Below are positions 1 through 9,127 of a DNA stretch of 37,927 bases, piece by piece. The notes beneath the pieces are model-generated. The model saw nothing but the letters and a program-made list of their open reading frames with translations, was not told the DNA's origin and searched no databases. The stretch's first letter is position 1. Each line of letters begins with the position of its first letter. A program made the translations under genes and the position numbers. Origin of the DNA: Rhodoferax sp. (GTDB lineage: Bacteria > Pseudomonadota > Gammaproteobacteria > Burkholderiales > Burkholderiaceae_C); NCBI GenBank assembly GCA_018061265.1, contig JAGOUM010000024.1, positions 1 to 37,927 on the forward strand, read 5' to 3'.

Positions 1-2
1 CC

Positions 3-332
3 GCCAGGTCGGGCAGCACTGGCAATGCCGGTGGCAACGCCACTGCGGCGGCCCGTGCGCCGTCCGCCGAACAAAAGGCGCGAGACTCGGATGCCCGGCA
101 GATTCTGCAGTCGGAACTCAAACGGGCTCAGGCACGACAGGAAGAATTACAAAAGGAATACAACAACGGCCAACCCGACAAACGGGGTGATGAGGCACGT
201 AACCACCAGAAGTACCTGGACCGGGTTGCTGAACTCAAGGCCAGTCTGGCACGCAACGAAAGTGACATGGCCGGTATCCGACGCGAGCTCGATCGTTTGC
301 CTGACCCCAACGGTGTGAACTCAACACGCTGA
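3..332 (+). CDS. Hypothetical protein, C-terminal part (start outside window)
   Basis: An open frame runs in from the left edge and stops with TGA at 330-332, giving about 109 residues. It starts with a Gly/Ala/Ser-rich low-complexity stretch and continues as a charged helix rich in Glu, Gln, Lys and Arg, probably coiled coil, ending in a short Pro-Asp-Pro-Asn tail. In related betaproteobacteria the gene before ntrB often encodes a small envelope protein with an N-terminal DUF4124 domain and a helical C-terminus. The visible part fits that, but the diagnostic N-terminus is missing, so the family is inferred from context. It lies 15 bases before ntrB on the same strand. A different frame over the same bases also looks open but has an Arg/Pro-rich, shadow-like composition. 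Confidence 0.6.
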   Translation, partial: ARSGSTGNAGGNATAAARAPSAEQKARDSDARQILQSELKRAQARQEELQKEYNNGQPDKRGDEARNHQKYLDRVAELKASLARNESDMAGIRRELDRLPDPNGVNSTR

Positions 333-347
333 ACTGCCGACGCCAGC

Positions 348-1442
348 GTGAAAACCACTCTAACAGGCAGTGCGATGGGGCAAGCGTCATCGGCTGCCGA
401 TGGCTACAAGGCGCTGGATATGCTGGCGACCTCGGTCGCCGTGGTGCGTGACGATGGTACCGTGCTGTTTGTCAATGCGGCACTTGAAGATGCACGTGGC
501 ATCTCGCGCCGGGTGCTGGTGGGCTCACATTTCCCGGACAGCTTTTCGCAGCCCGCCCATTTGCGCACGGCCCTGGCAGGGGCCGGTGACCGTGAGTTTG
601 CCGCGCTGCGCTATGACGCCTGGCTGCTGCGTATGGGGCGCGACCCGCTGCCGGTTTATGTGATCGTCACACCCACCGAGGGGCCCGAGATGGTGGTGGA
701 GTTGCAGCCGCTGGAGCAACAAACCCGCAAAGACCGTGAAGAGCGCCTGGCCGAACTGGCACAGGCCAACAAGGAACTGATCCGCAACCTGGCCCATGAG
801 ATCAAAAACCCGCTGGGCGGCATTCGGGGTGCAGCCCAATTGCTGGAAATGGAAATGGACTCGGCCGAGCTCACCGAGTACACCCAGGTCATCATCCGCG
901 AGGCGGACCGCCTGCAATCGCTGGTTGACCGCCTGTTGGCACCCCACCGGCGGCCGCATGTGGTGGGTGATGTCAACATTCACGAGGTTTGCGAGCGGGT
1001 GCGCTCCCTCATGCTGGCTGAGTTTCCCAAAGGCCTGACCGTGGTGCAGGATTACGACACCTCGATTCCGGAGTTTCGTGGTGACAGCGAGCAGCTCAAT
1101 CAGGCAGTGCTCAACATTGCCCACAACGCCTGCCAGGCATTGGGGGAACGTATTGCGCAGGGCGACGCCATCCTGACCTTTCGCACCCGGGTGGCGCGCC
1201 AGAGCACATTTGGCCGACAGCGTTACCGGTTGGCACTGGAATTGCATGTGATTGATAACGGGCCTGGCGTACCAGACTCGATCAAGGACCGTATCTTCTT
1301 CCCGCTGGTATCCGGGCGGGAAGGGGGTTCGGGGCTCGGCCTGACACTGGCACAAACCTTTGTCGGCCAACACCACGGCCTGATCGAGTGTGACAGCCAG
1401 CCTGGACACACTGATTTCAAAATATTAATCCCTCTACCCTGA
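348..1442 (+). CDS. ntrB: Nitrogen regulation sensor histidine kinase NtrB (GlnL)
   Basis: Cytoplasmic histidine kinase/phosphatase that controls NtrC phosphorylation in response to nitrogen status through PII proteins. At 364 residues it is the usual length. An N-terminal PAS-like region (about 20-120) precedes the H-box NLAHEIKNPLGG with the phosphoacceptor at about His150. An N-box (NIAHNACQAL) and ATP-lid motifs DNGPGVP and GSGLGLTLAQ follow. No membrane segment is visible, as expected for NtrB. The start used is GTG at 348. An in-frame ATG at 375 is an alternative, and neither has a convincing ribosome binding site. It is followed 73 bases later by ntrC, the normal ntrBC order. glnA, often just upstream, is not visible here. 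Confidence 0.95.
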   Translation: MKTTLTGSAMGQASSAADGYKALDMLATSVAVVRDDGTVLFVNAALEDARGISRRVLVGSHFPDSFSQPAHLRTALAGAGDREFAALRYDAWLLRMGRDPLPVYVIVTPTEGPEMVVELQPLEQQTRKDREERLAELAQANKELIRNLAHEIKNPLGGIRGAAQLLEMEMDSAELTEYTQVIIREADRLQSLVDRLLAPHRRPHVVGDVNIHEVCERVRSLMLAEFPKGLTVVQDYDTSIPEFRGDSEQLNQAVLNIAHNACQALGERIAQGDAILTFRTRVARQSTFGRQRYRLALELHVIDNGPGVPDSIKDRIFFPLVSGREGGSGLGLTLAQTFVGQHHGLIECDSQPGHTDFKILIPLP

Positions 1443-1457
1443 GCGGGAGACCTTTGC

Positions 1458-1478
1458 ACACTGCACGGTGGGCAGTGT
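1458..1478. promoter_or_regulatory. Inverted repeat in the ntrB-ntrC spacer
   Basis: A perfect 7-base inverted repeat, ACACTGC and GCAGTGT separated by 7 bases, sits in the 73-base spacer about 40 bases before the ntrC ATG. It could form a small intercistronic RNA hairpin or be a protein-binding dyad. There is no T-run after it, so it does not look like a terminator. Its function is unknown. Confidence 0.35.
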
Positions 1479-1515
1479 TGGTCGGTCTGGGTACAACCAT
1501 AGGTGAGACGACTTT

Positions 1516-3027
1516 ATGAAGCCCATTTGGATCGTTGACGATGACCAATCCATCCGCTTCGTTCTGGAAAAGGCTTTGCTTCGAGACGACTTGCCGACCC
1601 GCAGTTTTACCAATGCGCGCGACGTCCTGACGGCTTTGGCACAGGATGACGACGCCGGGCCGCAGGTGCTGGTGAGTGATATCCGCATGCCTGGTGGCAG
1701 CGGTCTGGACCTGCTCGACAAGGTCAAGGCACGTTTTCCAGCCTTGCCGGTCATCATCATGACCGCATTTTCAGACCTGGACAGCGCCGTCTCGGCGTTT
1801 CAGGGCGGCGCATTTGAGTACCTGCCCAAACCCTTTGACATCCCCAAGGCGGTTGAGCTGATTCGCCGGGCCGTCGAGGAAAGCCAGCGTGAGGAAGTCA
1901 GTGAGGAGCGTGACACCGACGCCCCCGAGATGCTCGGTCAGGCACCGGCCATGCAGGACGTGTTTCGCGCCATTGGGCGCCTGAGCCAGAGCAATGTCAC
2001 GGTAATGATCACCGGGGAGTCCGGCTCCGGCAAGGAACTCGTCGCGCGTGCCTTGCACAAACACTCGCCCCGCGCCAACGGGCCCTTTGTGGCCATCAAT
2101 ACCGCTGCCATCCCCAAGGATTTACTCGAATCCGAACTATTTGGTCATGAGCGTGGTGCCTTCACGGGTGCCCAGACGATGCGGCGTGGTCGTTTTGAGC
2201 AGGCCGATGGTGGCACCCTGTTTCTTGATGAAATCGGCGACATGCCGTTTGACCTGCAGACGCGTTTGCTGCGGGTATTGTCGGACGGCCATTTCTACCG
2301 GGTGGGCGGCCATGGTGCCGTCAAGACCAATGTGCGGGTGATTGCCGCCACCCACCAGAATCTGGAGCAGCGCGTCAAGGAAGGCGGGTTTCGTGAGGAC
2401 CTGTTCCACCGGCTCAACGTCATCCGCCTGCGTTTGCCTGCCTTGCGCGAGCGCCGCGAAGACATCCCGATGTTGACCCGCCACTTCTTGCAGCAAAGCG
2501 CGCGTCAGCTCGGGGTGGAACCCAAACGTATCTCCGAGGCCGCACTGGTCTGGTTGGGCAATTTTGGTTTTCCGGGCAATGTGCGCCAGCTGGAGAACAT
2601 CTGCCACTGGGTCACGGTCATGGCGCCCGCACAAATGATCGAGCCCAAAGACCTGCCGCCAGAGGTGGGTGTGTCCGAGGGTGTTGATCTGAATGACGCC
2701 GTGGGTGCTGCGCCGACACTGGCATTGGGCGAAGCGGAATTGCCCGTCAATCTGCCCTTAAGCAGTCCTCTGCCGGCAACCCAGCCGGTGCGCCTGCTGG
2801 CCGAAGCCGGTGAGCACAGCTGGGAGCATGGGCTGGAGCTTGACGCCAGCCTCCTGCTCAAGACCGACCGCACCGACGTATGGGACGAACTGACACGCCG
2901 TTTTGAGTCGCGCTTGATCTCTGCCGCACTGGCGGCCACCCGTGGCCGACGGATCGAGGCCGCGCAAAAACTCGGCATTGGCCGCAACACCATCACGCGC
3001 AAGATTCAGGAGCTGGGTTTGGAGTAA
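1516..3027 (+). CDS. ntrC: Nitrogen regulation response regulator NtrC (sigma-54 activator)
   Basis: Enhancer-binding response regulator that activates sigma-54 promoters of nitrogen-scavenging genes when phosphorylated by NtrB. Its 503 residues show three domains. The receiver has acidic residues DDD at 8-10 and phosphoacceptor Asp55 in SDIRMPG. The central AAA+ domain has Walker A GESGSGKE at about 167, the sigma-54-contacting GAFTGA loop at about 214 and Walker [11 protein letters not shown] at about 236. A Fis-type helix-turn-helix ends the protein ([19 protein letters not shown]). The ATG is preceded by an AGGTGAG ribosome binding site. The linker between AAA+ and HTH (about 390-450) is longer than in enteric NtrC. 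A dispersed repeat copy abuts its stop codon. Confidence 0.96.
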   Translation: MKPIWIVDDDQSIRFVLEKALLRDDLPTRSFTNARDVLTALAQDDDAGPQVLVSDIRMPGGSGLDLLDKVKARFPALPVIIMTAFSDLDSAVSAFQGGAFEYLPKPFDIPKAVELIRRAVEESQREEVSEERDTDAPEMLGQAPAMQDVFRAIGRLSQSNVTVMITGESGSGKELVARALHKHSPRANGPFVAINTAAIPKDLLESELFGHERGAFTGAQTMRRGRFEQADGGTLFLDEIGDMPFDLQTRLLRVLSDGHFYRVGGHGAVKTNVRVIAATHQNLEQRVKEGGFREDLFHRLNVIRLRLPALRERREDIPMLTRHFLQQSARQLGVEPKRISEAALVWLGNFGFPGNVRQLENICHWVTVMAPAQMIEPKDLPPEVGVSEGVDLNDAVGAAPTLALGEAELPVNLPLSSPLPATQPVRLLAEAGEHSWEHGLELDASLLLKTDRTDVWDELTRRFESRLISAALAATRGRRIEAAQKLGIGRNTITRKIQELGLE

Positions 3028-3072
3028 AATCAGCCCCAAGCGCTTATGCTGTATAGATTTGTAGCTACAATT
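3026..3072 (+). repeat. Dispersed intergenic repeat, copy A
   Basis: Copy of the ~48-base element found six times between genes in this window. The left arm is AAAATCAGCCCCAAGCGCTT and the right arm contains TTGTAGCTACAA, itself a perfect 12-base palindrome at 3059-3070. It begins on the last two bases of the ntrC stop codon and fills most of the 80-base gap between the convergent ntrC and HD-GYP genes. No separate terminator is visible in the gap. Confidence 0.55.
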
Positions 3073-3107
3073 GACGAAGTAAATTTGTCGATGTGAAGGT
3101 ACGCCTG

Positions 3108-4127
3108 CTACGGCAAACTCGACTCAGACGGATGGATGTTTTCCGGCTCTTTCAGGTCCCAGGCGGCCTTGATCGCCAGGATGCGCGGCAGGATCGATTC
3201 GAATAACTGCACTAATCGCGGCTCGAAATGGCTGCCGGCACTTTCGCGCAATGTGGCCAGCACCCGCTCGATTGGCCAGGGTGCCTTGTACGGGCGCTTG
3301 GTGACCAGGGCGTCAAACACATCGGCCAGCGCCACAATGCGGGCGGACAGGGGGATCAACTCCCCCGCGAGTCCATCCGGGTAACCAGTGCCGTCCCAGC
3401 GTTCATGGTGCCGTAGCGCAATCTCTGCCGCCAATACAAACAGTGGTGCGTTGCTTTTGGCCAGGATGTCGTGCCCGATACGCGGGTGTTTCTTGATCTC
3501 CACCCATTCAGCGGCATCCAGCTTGCCGGGTTTTTTGAGGATGGCGTTGGGAATGCCGATCTTGCCGGTGTCGTGCATGGGGGCGGCCAACTCGATCTGT
3601 TGGCACAACTCGGGTGCCAGGCCGACCGCCTGCGCGAGCGCGCCGGCGTAAGCTGCCATGCGCCAGATGTGAACACCGGTGTCGTTGTCGTTGTAGTGCC
3701 CGGCTTCACCCAGCATGTGAATGGCGTCGTGGTGGCTGCGTTCGAGATGGCTGGCGCGCACCAGCGACAAATGGGTGCGCACCCGCGCCAGCACAATGGG
3801 CGGCGACACCGGTTTGACGATGTAGTCCACCGCACCCACTTCAAACCCGGCGGTTTCATCACCGACGGTGGACTTGCCACTGATAAATATCACCGGGATG
3901 TTCTCAGTCGCCGGATTGGCCTTGAGCGCCCGGCACACCGCATAACCGTTCATGTCGGGCATCTCGATATCCAGCAGGATCAGGCACGGGTGGTGCTTGT
4001 GGACTGCCGCCAGTGCCTCAGCGCCATTGCGGGCAAAGACCAAAACATGGTGGGGCGACAGGATATGCTCCAGCGCCGCCAGGTTTTGCGGTTCATCGTC
4101 AACGATCAGAATCGGACTGGCAGGCAT
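3108..4127 (-). CDS. Response regulator with HD-GYP cyclic-di-GMP phosphodiesterase domain
   Basis: 339 residues. An N-terminal receiver (acidic residues VDDE near 9-12, phosphoacceptor Asp53 in LLDIEMPD, conserved Lys in IVKPVSPP) is followed by an HD-GYP domain with the HD pair in MHDTGKIGIP near residue 185 and HHERWDGTGYP near 247. HD-GYP proteins hydrolyse cyclic-di-GMP, and this architecture matches RpfG-type output regulators. Its ATG lies one base after the stop of the upstream hybrid kinase, with an AAGGAG ribosome binding site inside the end of the kinase gene. Co-translation is therefore likely, and the kinase is the probable phosphodonor. That partnership is inferred from position only. 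Confidence 0.93.
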   Translation of the reverse strand: MPASPILIVDDEPQNLAALEHILSPHHVLVFARNGAEALAAVHKHHPCLILLDIEMPDMNGYAVCRALKANPATENIPVIFISGKSTVGDETAGFEVGAVDYIVKPVSPPIVLARVRTHLSLVRASHLERSHHDAIHMLGEAGHYNDNDTGVHIWRMAAYAGALAQAVGLAPELCQQIELAAPMHDTGKIGIPNAILKKPGKLDAAEWVEIKKHPRIGHDILAKSNAPLFVLAAEIALRHHERWDGTGYPDGLAGELIPLSARIVALADVFDALVTKRPYKAPWPIERVLATLRESAGSHFEPRLVQLFESILPRILAIKAAWDLKEPENIHPSESSLP

Positions 4128-4128
4128 C

Positions 4129-7100
4129 TCATGGCTCCTTCAGCGCAACACCCAGGCTGTGCGCCAGTGTCCGCGTCGCGGCCTCACCACCACGAAAATC
4201 GTAGTCGTCCAAAGCCGTATGCAAGGCCTGCAGGCGATCGCCAGACCGGCCGGTGTCCAGCTCAGCCAGAACCGGGCGGATCAGGCTGGGCTGGTCGGTG
4301 TCAAAGGCTTGCAGCAGTTGATGCAACAGCTCGGCCAGTCGGGTGGCCTCAAAACCGGCGGCCATGGCCACTTCACCAGGGGACTCGGGCGGGGCGTATT
4401 GATGGATCGAGGTCAGTGCCGTACCAAATGCCAGATCCAGCTCCCGCAGACTTTGCGCCGGATTGCGCCCCAAGTGCAGGTCGGCATTGACCTGTTCGGC
4501 CAGTGCTGCCACGTCCTTGAGCGCCATGTAGCTGGCGGCCCCTTTGAATTTGTGGGCCAGCGCTGCAGCGTCAGCAGGCTCCAGCGTCTGCAGGGTGGAC
4601 ACCACATCGCCATAGGTCTGCACAAATTTGCGCAGGTATTGCCGGTAGCGCGCCGGGTCCTGCCATAGCGCCAGACCTGCCGAAATCGCCAGTCCAGGCA
4701 TATCTTGAGAGTCATTTGCCAGCTTGTCACCCCGGGGCAGGGCGGGTGACGCGGGTGCTGTGTTCGGCAGCGGCGGTTTCCACCCGGTGAGTTTGATGAT
4801 CACGGCAATGGCGCTGTCCACATCAAACGGCTTGGTAATGACGGCATTCATTCCGGCATTGTTGGCCAGGTCCTGCTGCTCCATGAAAACCCCCGCCGTC
4901 AGCGCCACCACCGGCAGATTGACCAATGCCGGGTTGCGCCGGATCTGGCGCGTGGCCTCGTAGCCGTTGAGCACCGGCATTTGGACGTCCATCAACACAA
5001 TCTGTACCCCGTCGGGATGTTTGGTCAGCCAGTCCAGCGCCTGTTGACCATCGTTGGTCAGCTCCACCTGGGCACCTTCGCTCACCAGGATGCGGTAGGC
5101 GACCTCACGGTTGATGTCGCTGTCGTCCACTACCAGAATACGCATGCCCCGCAGGCGGGCCACGGCGTGACTGGCGGGCTGGGCTTCAATACCCTGACGC
5201 ACCCGCAATGCATGGGCTACAGCGTTGTACAGGCTCGATGCAGTGATGGGTTTGCTCAGCACCGCATCGGCCAGATGCCGGTCGGGGTGCTGCAGCCGTT
5301 CACGGCTGGAGTACGCGGTGACCATGATGATGATCGGGTCATGGTCGTCATTGAGCTCCTCGCGAATCCGTTTGGCAGTGGCCAGTCCATCAAGACCGGG
5401 CATCTTGTAGTCCAGCAACAAAACTTCGGTTTGTTGGGGGCGCTGCGCCCGGGCCTGCACATGCCGGATGGCTGCTTCACCGGAGCCGACGCCAGTGGCT
5501 TGCCAGCCCAGACCCTGCACCGTGCCACACAGTGCCTCGCGGGCAATCGGGTTGTCGTCGGCCACCAGTACGTTGAGGCCCGCCATCTCGGGTGCCGCCA
5601 GCCAGCTGTCTTGTCCGTGCTCAAAACGCAGTTCAAACCAGAACTCACTGCCGCTGCCGGGCACACTGGTCACCTGCAATTCTCCGCCCATACAGGCCAC
5701 CAGGCGGCGGCTGATGGCCAGCCCCAAGCCGGTACCACCAAAGCGTCGGCTAATCGAGCCATCCACCTGTGAAAAAAGCTCGAAGATCTCTTTTTGTTTG
5801 TCCAGCGCAATGCCGATGCCGGAGTCACGCACGGAAAAGCGCAACGTGATGTGTTGTTCCTGCTTGGCGACGACACTCACTGCCAGTTCCACATGCCCGC
5901 GTTCGGTGAACTTGATGGCGTTGCCCGCCAGGTTGATGAGCACTTGCTCCAGGCGCATGGCGTCGCCGTGTAACTGGCTGGTTTTGCCCGGCGGTGGCGC
6001 GATGATGAGCTCAAGGTCTTTTTCACCCGCGCTGCTGGACATGATGGTCGACAGGTTGTCCAGCACATCACCCAGACGGAACGGTCGGTTCTCGATCTGC
6101 AGCTTGCCCGACTCGATTTTTGAAAAATCGAGGATGTCGTTGATGATGCTCAGCAGCGAACGCCCGGCCACCCGGATCTTGTACGCCAGGTCGTTGGCTT
6201 CACCTGGCAATGACAGCTGCTCAAGCAGGTAGGCCAACCCCAGAATGGCGTTCAGCGGTGTGCGGATTTCGTGGCTCATGTTGGCGATAAACGCACTCTT
6301 GGCCGCGGTGGCTGCCTCGGCGGTTTTTCTGGCAGCGTGCAGGGTTTGTTCGGCCAGCTTGTGGGCGCTGATGTCGGTGTAGGTGAGCAGCGTCCAGCCA
6401 TTGGAAATGGGCAGCGCCCGTATTTCCAGGAAGGTACCGTTGGCCTGCTGACGTTCTATTTGTACTGCTTGGCGCTCGTCCATCACCTTGGTGAAACCCG
6501 CCAGAACCTCCTCGAAGGATCGCTGCGGGTAGTCACCCCGGGCATGGTTAAAACGCACCGCATCGGCAAAACACAACGGTTCTTTGGCGAGTAATTCGGG
6601 TGGGTAGTCCAGCAGTTCACCAAACAGGGTGTTGCGCAAAACGACACGGCGCTGTTGGTCGTACACCACCAGGCCAAAGGGCAGGGCGGCCACCACTTCG
6701 TTGAGCAGGCGGTTGAGGTCGCGGATCTGCTGCTCGCGTGCCCTGCGCTCGCTGTTGTCCACCATCATGCTGTTGGTTTCTTTGGGCCGGCCGGCCTCGT
6801 CCCGAATCAGGTCACCGCTGATCAGGAAAGACTTGACCTGCCCGTTCTTGGCAATAAAGTCCACCTCGACGTCGCGTACCCGGCCATTGGCCAGCATGGC
6901 GGCAAATTCGCGCTTCACATGCTCGGCACATTGCGGGGCAACAAACTCAAACACGCGATGTCCCTGGTATTCCTCCCGGGTGTATCCCAGCATGTCAAGT
7001 TCGGTCTGATTGACACGCAGAATGGTGCCGTCGGGTGCCAGTGAGTGGTAACCGCAAGGTGCGTGGTGATAAATGTCCAGGTATTCCTGACTGCTTTGGC

Positions 7101-8913
7101 GCAACTGGGCTTCAAGCTGTTGGTTAAACAAGGCCAGCTCGGTTTGTAAACGCTTCTGTGCGCTGATGTCCTCCGAATAGATCGCGATGCCCTCGGGCAC
7201 GGGCTGCACGATGACATGAAACCAACCCACAGCGCCATCCGGAAACACAAACTCCTGCTCGCCAGACTGCACGGTGCGCTCTTGCATGCAGGCCTTTTCC
7301 CAGCCAAAGACGACGGTCTCGGTGATGCCAGGCCAACATTCCATCACCGTTCGGCCCAACAGGCTTGCCACCGAACAACGGTTTTGTACTTCGGCCGCCT
7401 TGTTGATGAAGGTATAGCGCCAGTCAAAGTCGACAATCTGGCAGCCGCCCAGCATGTTTTCCAGCATGCTGCGAAAGGTCGACTCACGGTGTTCCAGGTT
7501 CCCCTCGGCAATTGATCGGGCTTCGTCACTGGCCTGCCAGCTGCTTTCCGCCAGAAACAGCCTGCCGCGCAACTTTTCATGATCCAGCTGTGGCCGCAAA
7601 TCGGCATAACTGCCAAAAAAGCCGAGCAATTGGTCGTGCGCGTCACGAACCACACCCAGGGTCACAAATACCGGAATACATGTGCCATTTTTGGTACGGC
7701 GTTCGACCTTGCCAGCCCAACTGCCGTGCTCCTTGAGCTTGTGCACCATGCTGGACTGCACAGCCAATGCTTCAGGAGACAGTGGGCTCAGGCAACTGAC
7801 CGATTGACCCACCAGTTCGTCGCGCTGGTACCCAAACAGTTCACAAAAGGCCGGGTTGGCATAGGTGATCAGCAATTGCGCATCGGCAAACAGCATGGCT
7901 TGCGTGGTCTGCATAAAGGCTTCACTCAACAGCAGGCGCTGTTGGTCCTCCTGAACCTGCAGGGTGATGTCGCGTGAGATGCCGAACAGGCCAACCACCT
8001 GGCCATGGGTATCAAACACCGGTCCTTTGATTTCGGCGAAGACCATGGGCTTACCGTCGAGCCCCAGCACACTTTCCTCTAGTTTGCTGTTTTTGCCGCC
8101 CATCATGATGGCCGCGTCGTTTGCCGCAATCTCGCGGGCCGAGCGGCTGTCAAACAGGCTGGAGTCATCGCAGCCAATGATCTCATGCGCCGGTTTCCCG
8201 ATAAAGCCTGCAGTTGCCGGATTGGCCAGCAGGTACCGGCCCTGGCGATCTTTCAGGTAAATGGCGTCCGAGGTACCGCCGACCACCGCGTTGAGCAGAT
8301 TGCGGTCCATGTCAGTTTTGGTCAGCGCGTTTTTCAGTCGGTGCGCCAGCAGGCTGACCACCACACCGCTGGCGATCAGCACCGCCCACTGAAACAAATC
8401 CTGGCCGTGCGCAATGCGAAAACTCATTACCGGCGGCAACATCAGGAAGTTGGACAGCAGCGCGGCCAGTCCGGTGGCGAGTAGGCCTGGGCCTAAGCCG
8501 CCGAGCATGGCGCTGAGCACAATCGGCAGCATGAACAGCACCAACTGTCGGTTATCGCCACCTCTATCAGCAATCGTGTACTGCACCACCGCCATGGCCA
8601 GCGTGACGATGGCAGAAAAGCCGAAATACATCCAGCGCCCGGACCGGGGTGGATGCAGCGTGGACGCCAGCGAGTGCGAAAAGGCTGTGCCATCGCGGGT
8701 GCGGTCTTGCGGCATGGCCCGCAAGGCAATAAAAAACAGGCCCGCTGTGGCCAGCACAAAAAACACCCCTTTGGCACTGGAGAGCCAGACCACATCGCCC
8801 ACATCGGTCAACAGCGACAACAACTGGTCGGACAAAAAAATCCAGGCCAGGCCCATCAGCGTGTAGGCGGCGGTGACCGCTACGATGAAGCGATTGCGTG
8901 GCGATGGTGTCAT
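4129..8913 (-). CDS. Multi-PAS hybrid sensor histidine kinase with two receivers and HPt
   Basis: 1594-residue membrane-bound hybrid kinase. The N-terminus has a hydrophobic pair (about 10-65), then a DUF4118/KdpD-like set of membrane helices (about 95-195). About five PAS domains follow between 200 and 850, several joined to PAC-type ends such as GISRDITLQ and YTDISAHK. The kinase core has an H-box NMSHEIRTPLNAI near 878, N-box NLAGNAIKFTE and G-box GGTGLGLAISRR. Two receivers follow, with LLLDYKMPGLDG near 1167 and VLMDVQMPVLNG near 1307. An HPt domain has AHKFKGAA near 1453. This is a complete internal phosphorelay. The signal cannot be read from sequence. It is coupled by a 1-base gap to the downstream HD-GYP regulator, so the output is probably cyclic-di-GMP degradation. 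Confidence 0.93.
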   Translation of the reverse strand: MTPSPRNRFIVAVTAAYTLMGLAWIFLSDQLLSLLTDVGDVVWLSSAKGVFFVLATAGLFFIALRAMPQDRTRDGTAFSHSLASTLHPPRSGRWMYFGFSAIVTLAMAVVQYTIADRGGDNRQLVLFMLPIVLSAMLGGLGPGLLATGLAALLSNFLMLPPVMSFRIAHGQDLFQWAVLIASGVVVSLLAHRLKNALTKTDMDRNLLNAVVGGTSDAIYLKDRQGRYLLANPATAGFIGKPAHEIIGCDDSSLFDSRSAREIAANDAAIMMGGKNSKLEESVLGLDGKPMVFAEIKGPVFDTHGQVVGLFGISRDITLQVQEDQQRLLLSEAFMQTTQAMLFADAQLLITYANPAFCELFGYQRDELVGQSVSCLSPLSPEALAVQSSMVHKLKEHGSWAGKVERRTKNGTCIPVFVTLGVVRDAHDQLLGFFGSYADLRPQLDHEKLRGRLFLAESSWQASDEARSIAEGNLEHRESTFRSMLENMLGGCQIVDFDWRYTFINKAAEVQNRCSVASLLGRTVMECWPGITETVVFGWEKACMQERTVQSGEQEFVFPDGAVGWFHVIVQPVPEGIAIYSEDISAQKRLQTELALFNQQLEAQLRQSSQEYLDIYHHAPCGYHSLAPDGTILRVNQTELDMLGYTREEYQGHRVFEFVAPQCAEHVKREFAAMLANGRVRDVEVDFIAKNGQVKSFLISGDLIRDEAGRPKETNSMMVDNSERRAREQQIRDLNRLLNEVVAALPFGLVVYDQQRRVVLRNTLFGELLDYPPELLAKEPLCFADAVRFNHARGDYPQRSFEEVLAGFTKVMDERQAVQIERQQANGTFLEIRALPISNGWTLLTYTDISAHKLAEQTLHAARKTAEAATAAKSAFIANMSHEIRTPLNAILGLAYLLEQLSLPGEANDLAYKIRVAGRSLLSIINDILDFSKIESGKLQIENRPFRLGDVLDNLSTIMSSSAGEKDLELIIAPPPGKTSQLHGDAMRLEQVLINLAGNAIKFTERGHVELAVSVVAKQEQHITLRFSVRDSGIGIALDKQKEIFELFSQVDGSISRRFGGTGLGLAISRRLVACMGGELQVTSVPGSGSEFWFELRFEHGQDSWLAAPEMAGLNVLVADDNPIAREALCGTVQGLGWQATGVGSGEAAIRHVQARAQRPQQTEVLLLDYKMPGLDGLATAKRIREELNDDHDPIIIMVTAYSSRERLQHPDRHLADAVLSKPITASSLYNAVAHALRVRQGIEAQPASHAVARLRGMRILVVDDSDINREVAYRILVSEGAQVELTNDGQQALDWLTKHPDGVQIVLMDVQMPVLNGYEATRQIRRNPALVNLPVVALTAGVFMEQQDLANNAGMNAVITKPFDVDSAIAVIIKLTGWKPPLPNTAPASPALPRGDKLANDSQDMPGLAISAGLALWQDPARYRQYLRKFVQTYGDVVSTLQTLEPADAAALAHKFKGAASYMALKDVAALAEQVNADLHLGRNPAQSLRELDLAFGTALTSIHQYAPPESPGEVAMAAGFEATRLAELLHQLLQAFDTDQPSLIRPVLAELDTGRSGDRLQALHTALDDYDFRGGEAATRTLAHSLGVALKEP

Positions 8914-8943
8914 AAAACCTCACGGACGTCGCTGTTCGACGAC

Positions 8944-8970
8944 AAACCGGTTTACCAACCCACCGGTGGG
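8944..8970. promoter_or_regulatory. Tandem ACCGGT-centred palindromes upstream of the hybrid kinase
   Basis: Two perfect palindromes lie 30-57 bases before the kinase start: AAACCGGTTT (8944-8953) and CCCACCGGTGGG (8959-8970). Both centre on ACCGGT and their centres are 16 bases apart. The placement suits an operator or a 5'-UTR structure. No regulator can be assigned. Confidence 0.35.
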
Positions 8971-9072
8971 GTTGTCAGCGGCATGGCCTCTATATTACCC
9001 CGTGATCAGGTCCAGCCCACGCACTGGGTGCACCCGGTTCTTGTTGTTCTTCCAATCCACAAGTTGATAGTC

Positions 9073-9120
9073 TTTTTGGCTTCCAGCGCTTATTGGCGAT
9101 GCGCTTTCAGCTATTGAAGT
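9073..9120 (+). repeat. Dispersed intergenic repeat, copy B
   Basis: Copy of the window-wide element, with left arm GGCTTCCAGCGCTTATTGG and right arm GCGCTTTCAGCTATTGAAG. AGCGC and GCGCT form an internal inverted repeat. It lies in the 214-base space between the stop of xth and the start of the hybrid kinase, both on the minus strand. The rest of that space holds only the ACCGGT palindromes. Confidence 0.6.
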
Positions 9121-9127
9121 TGTATCG

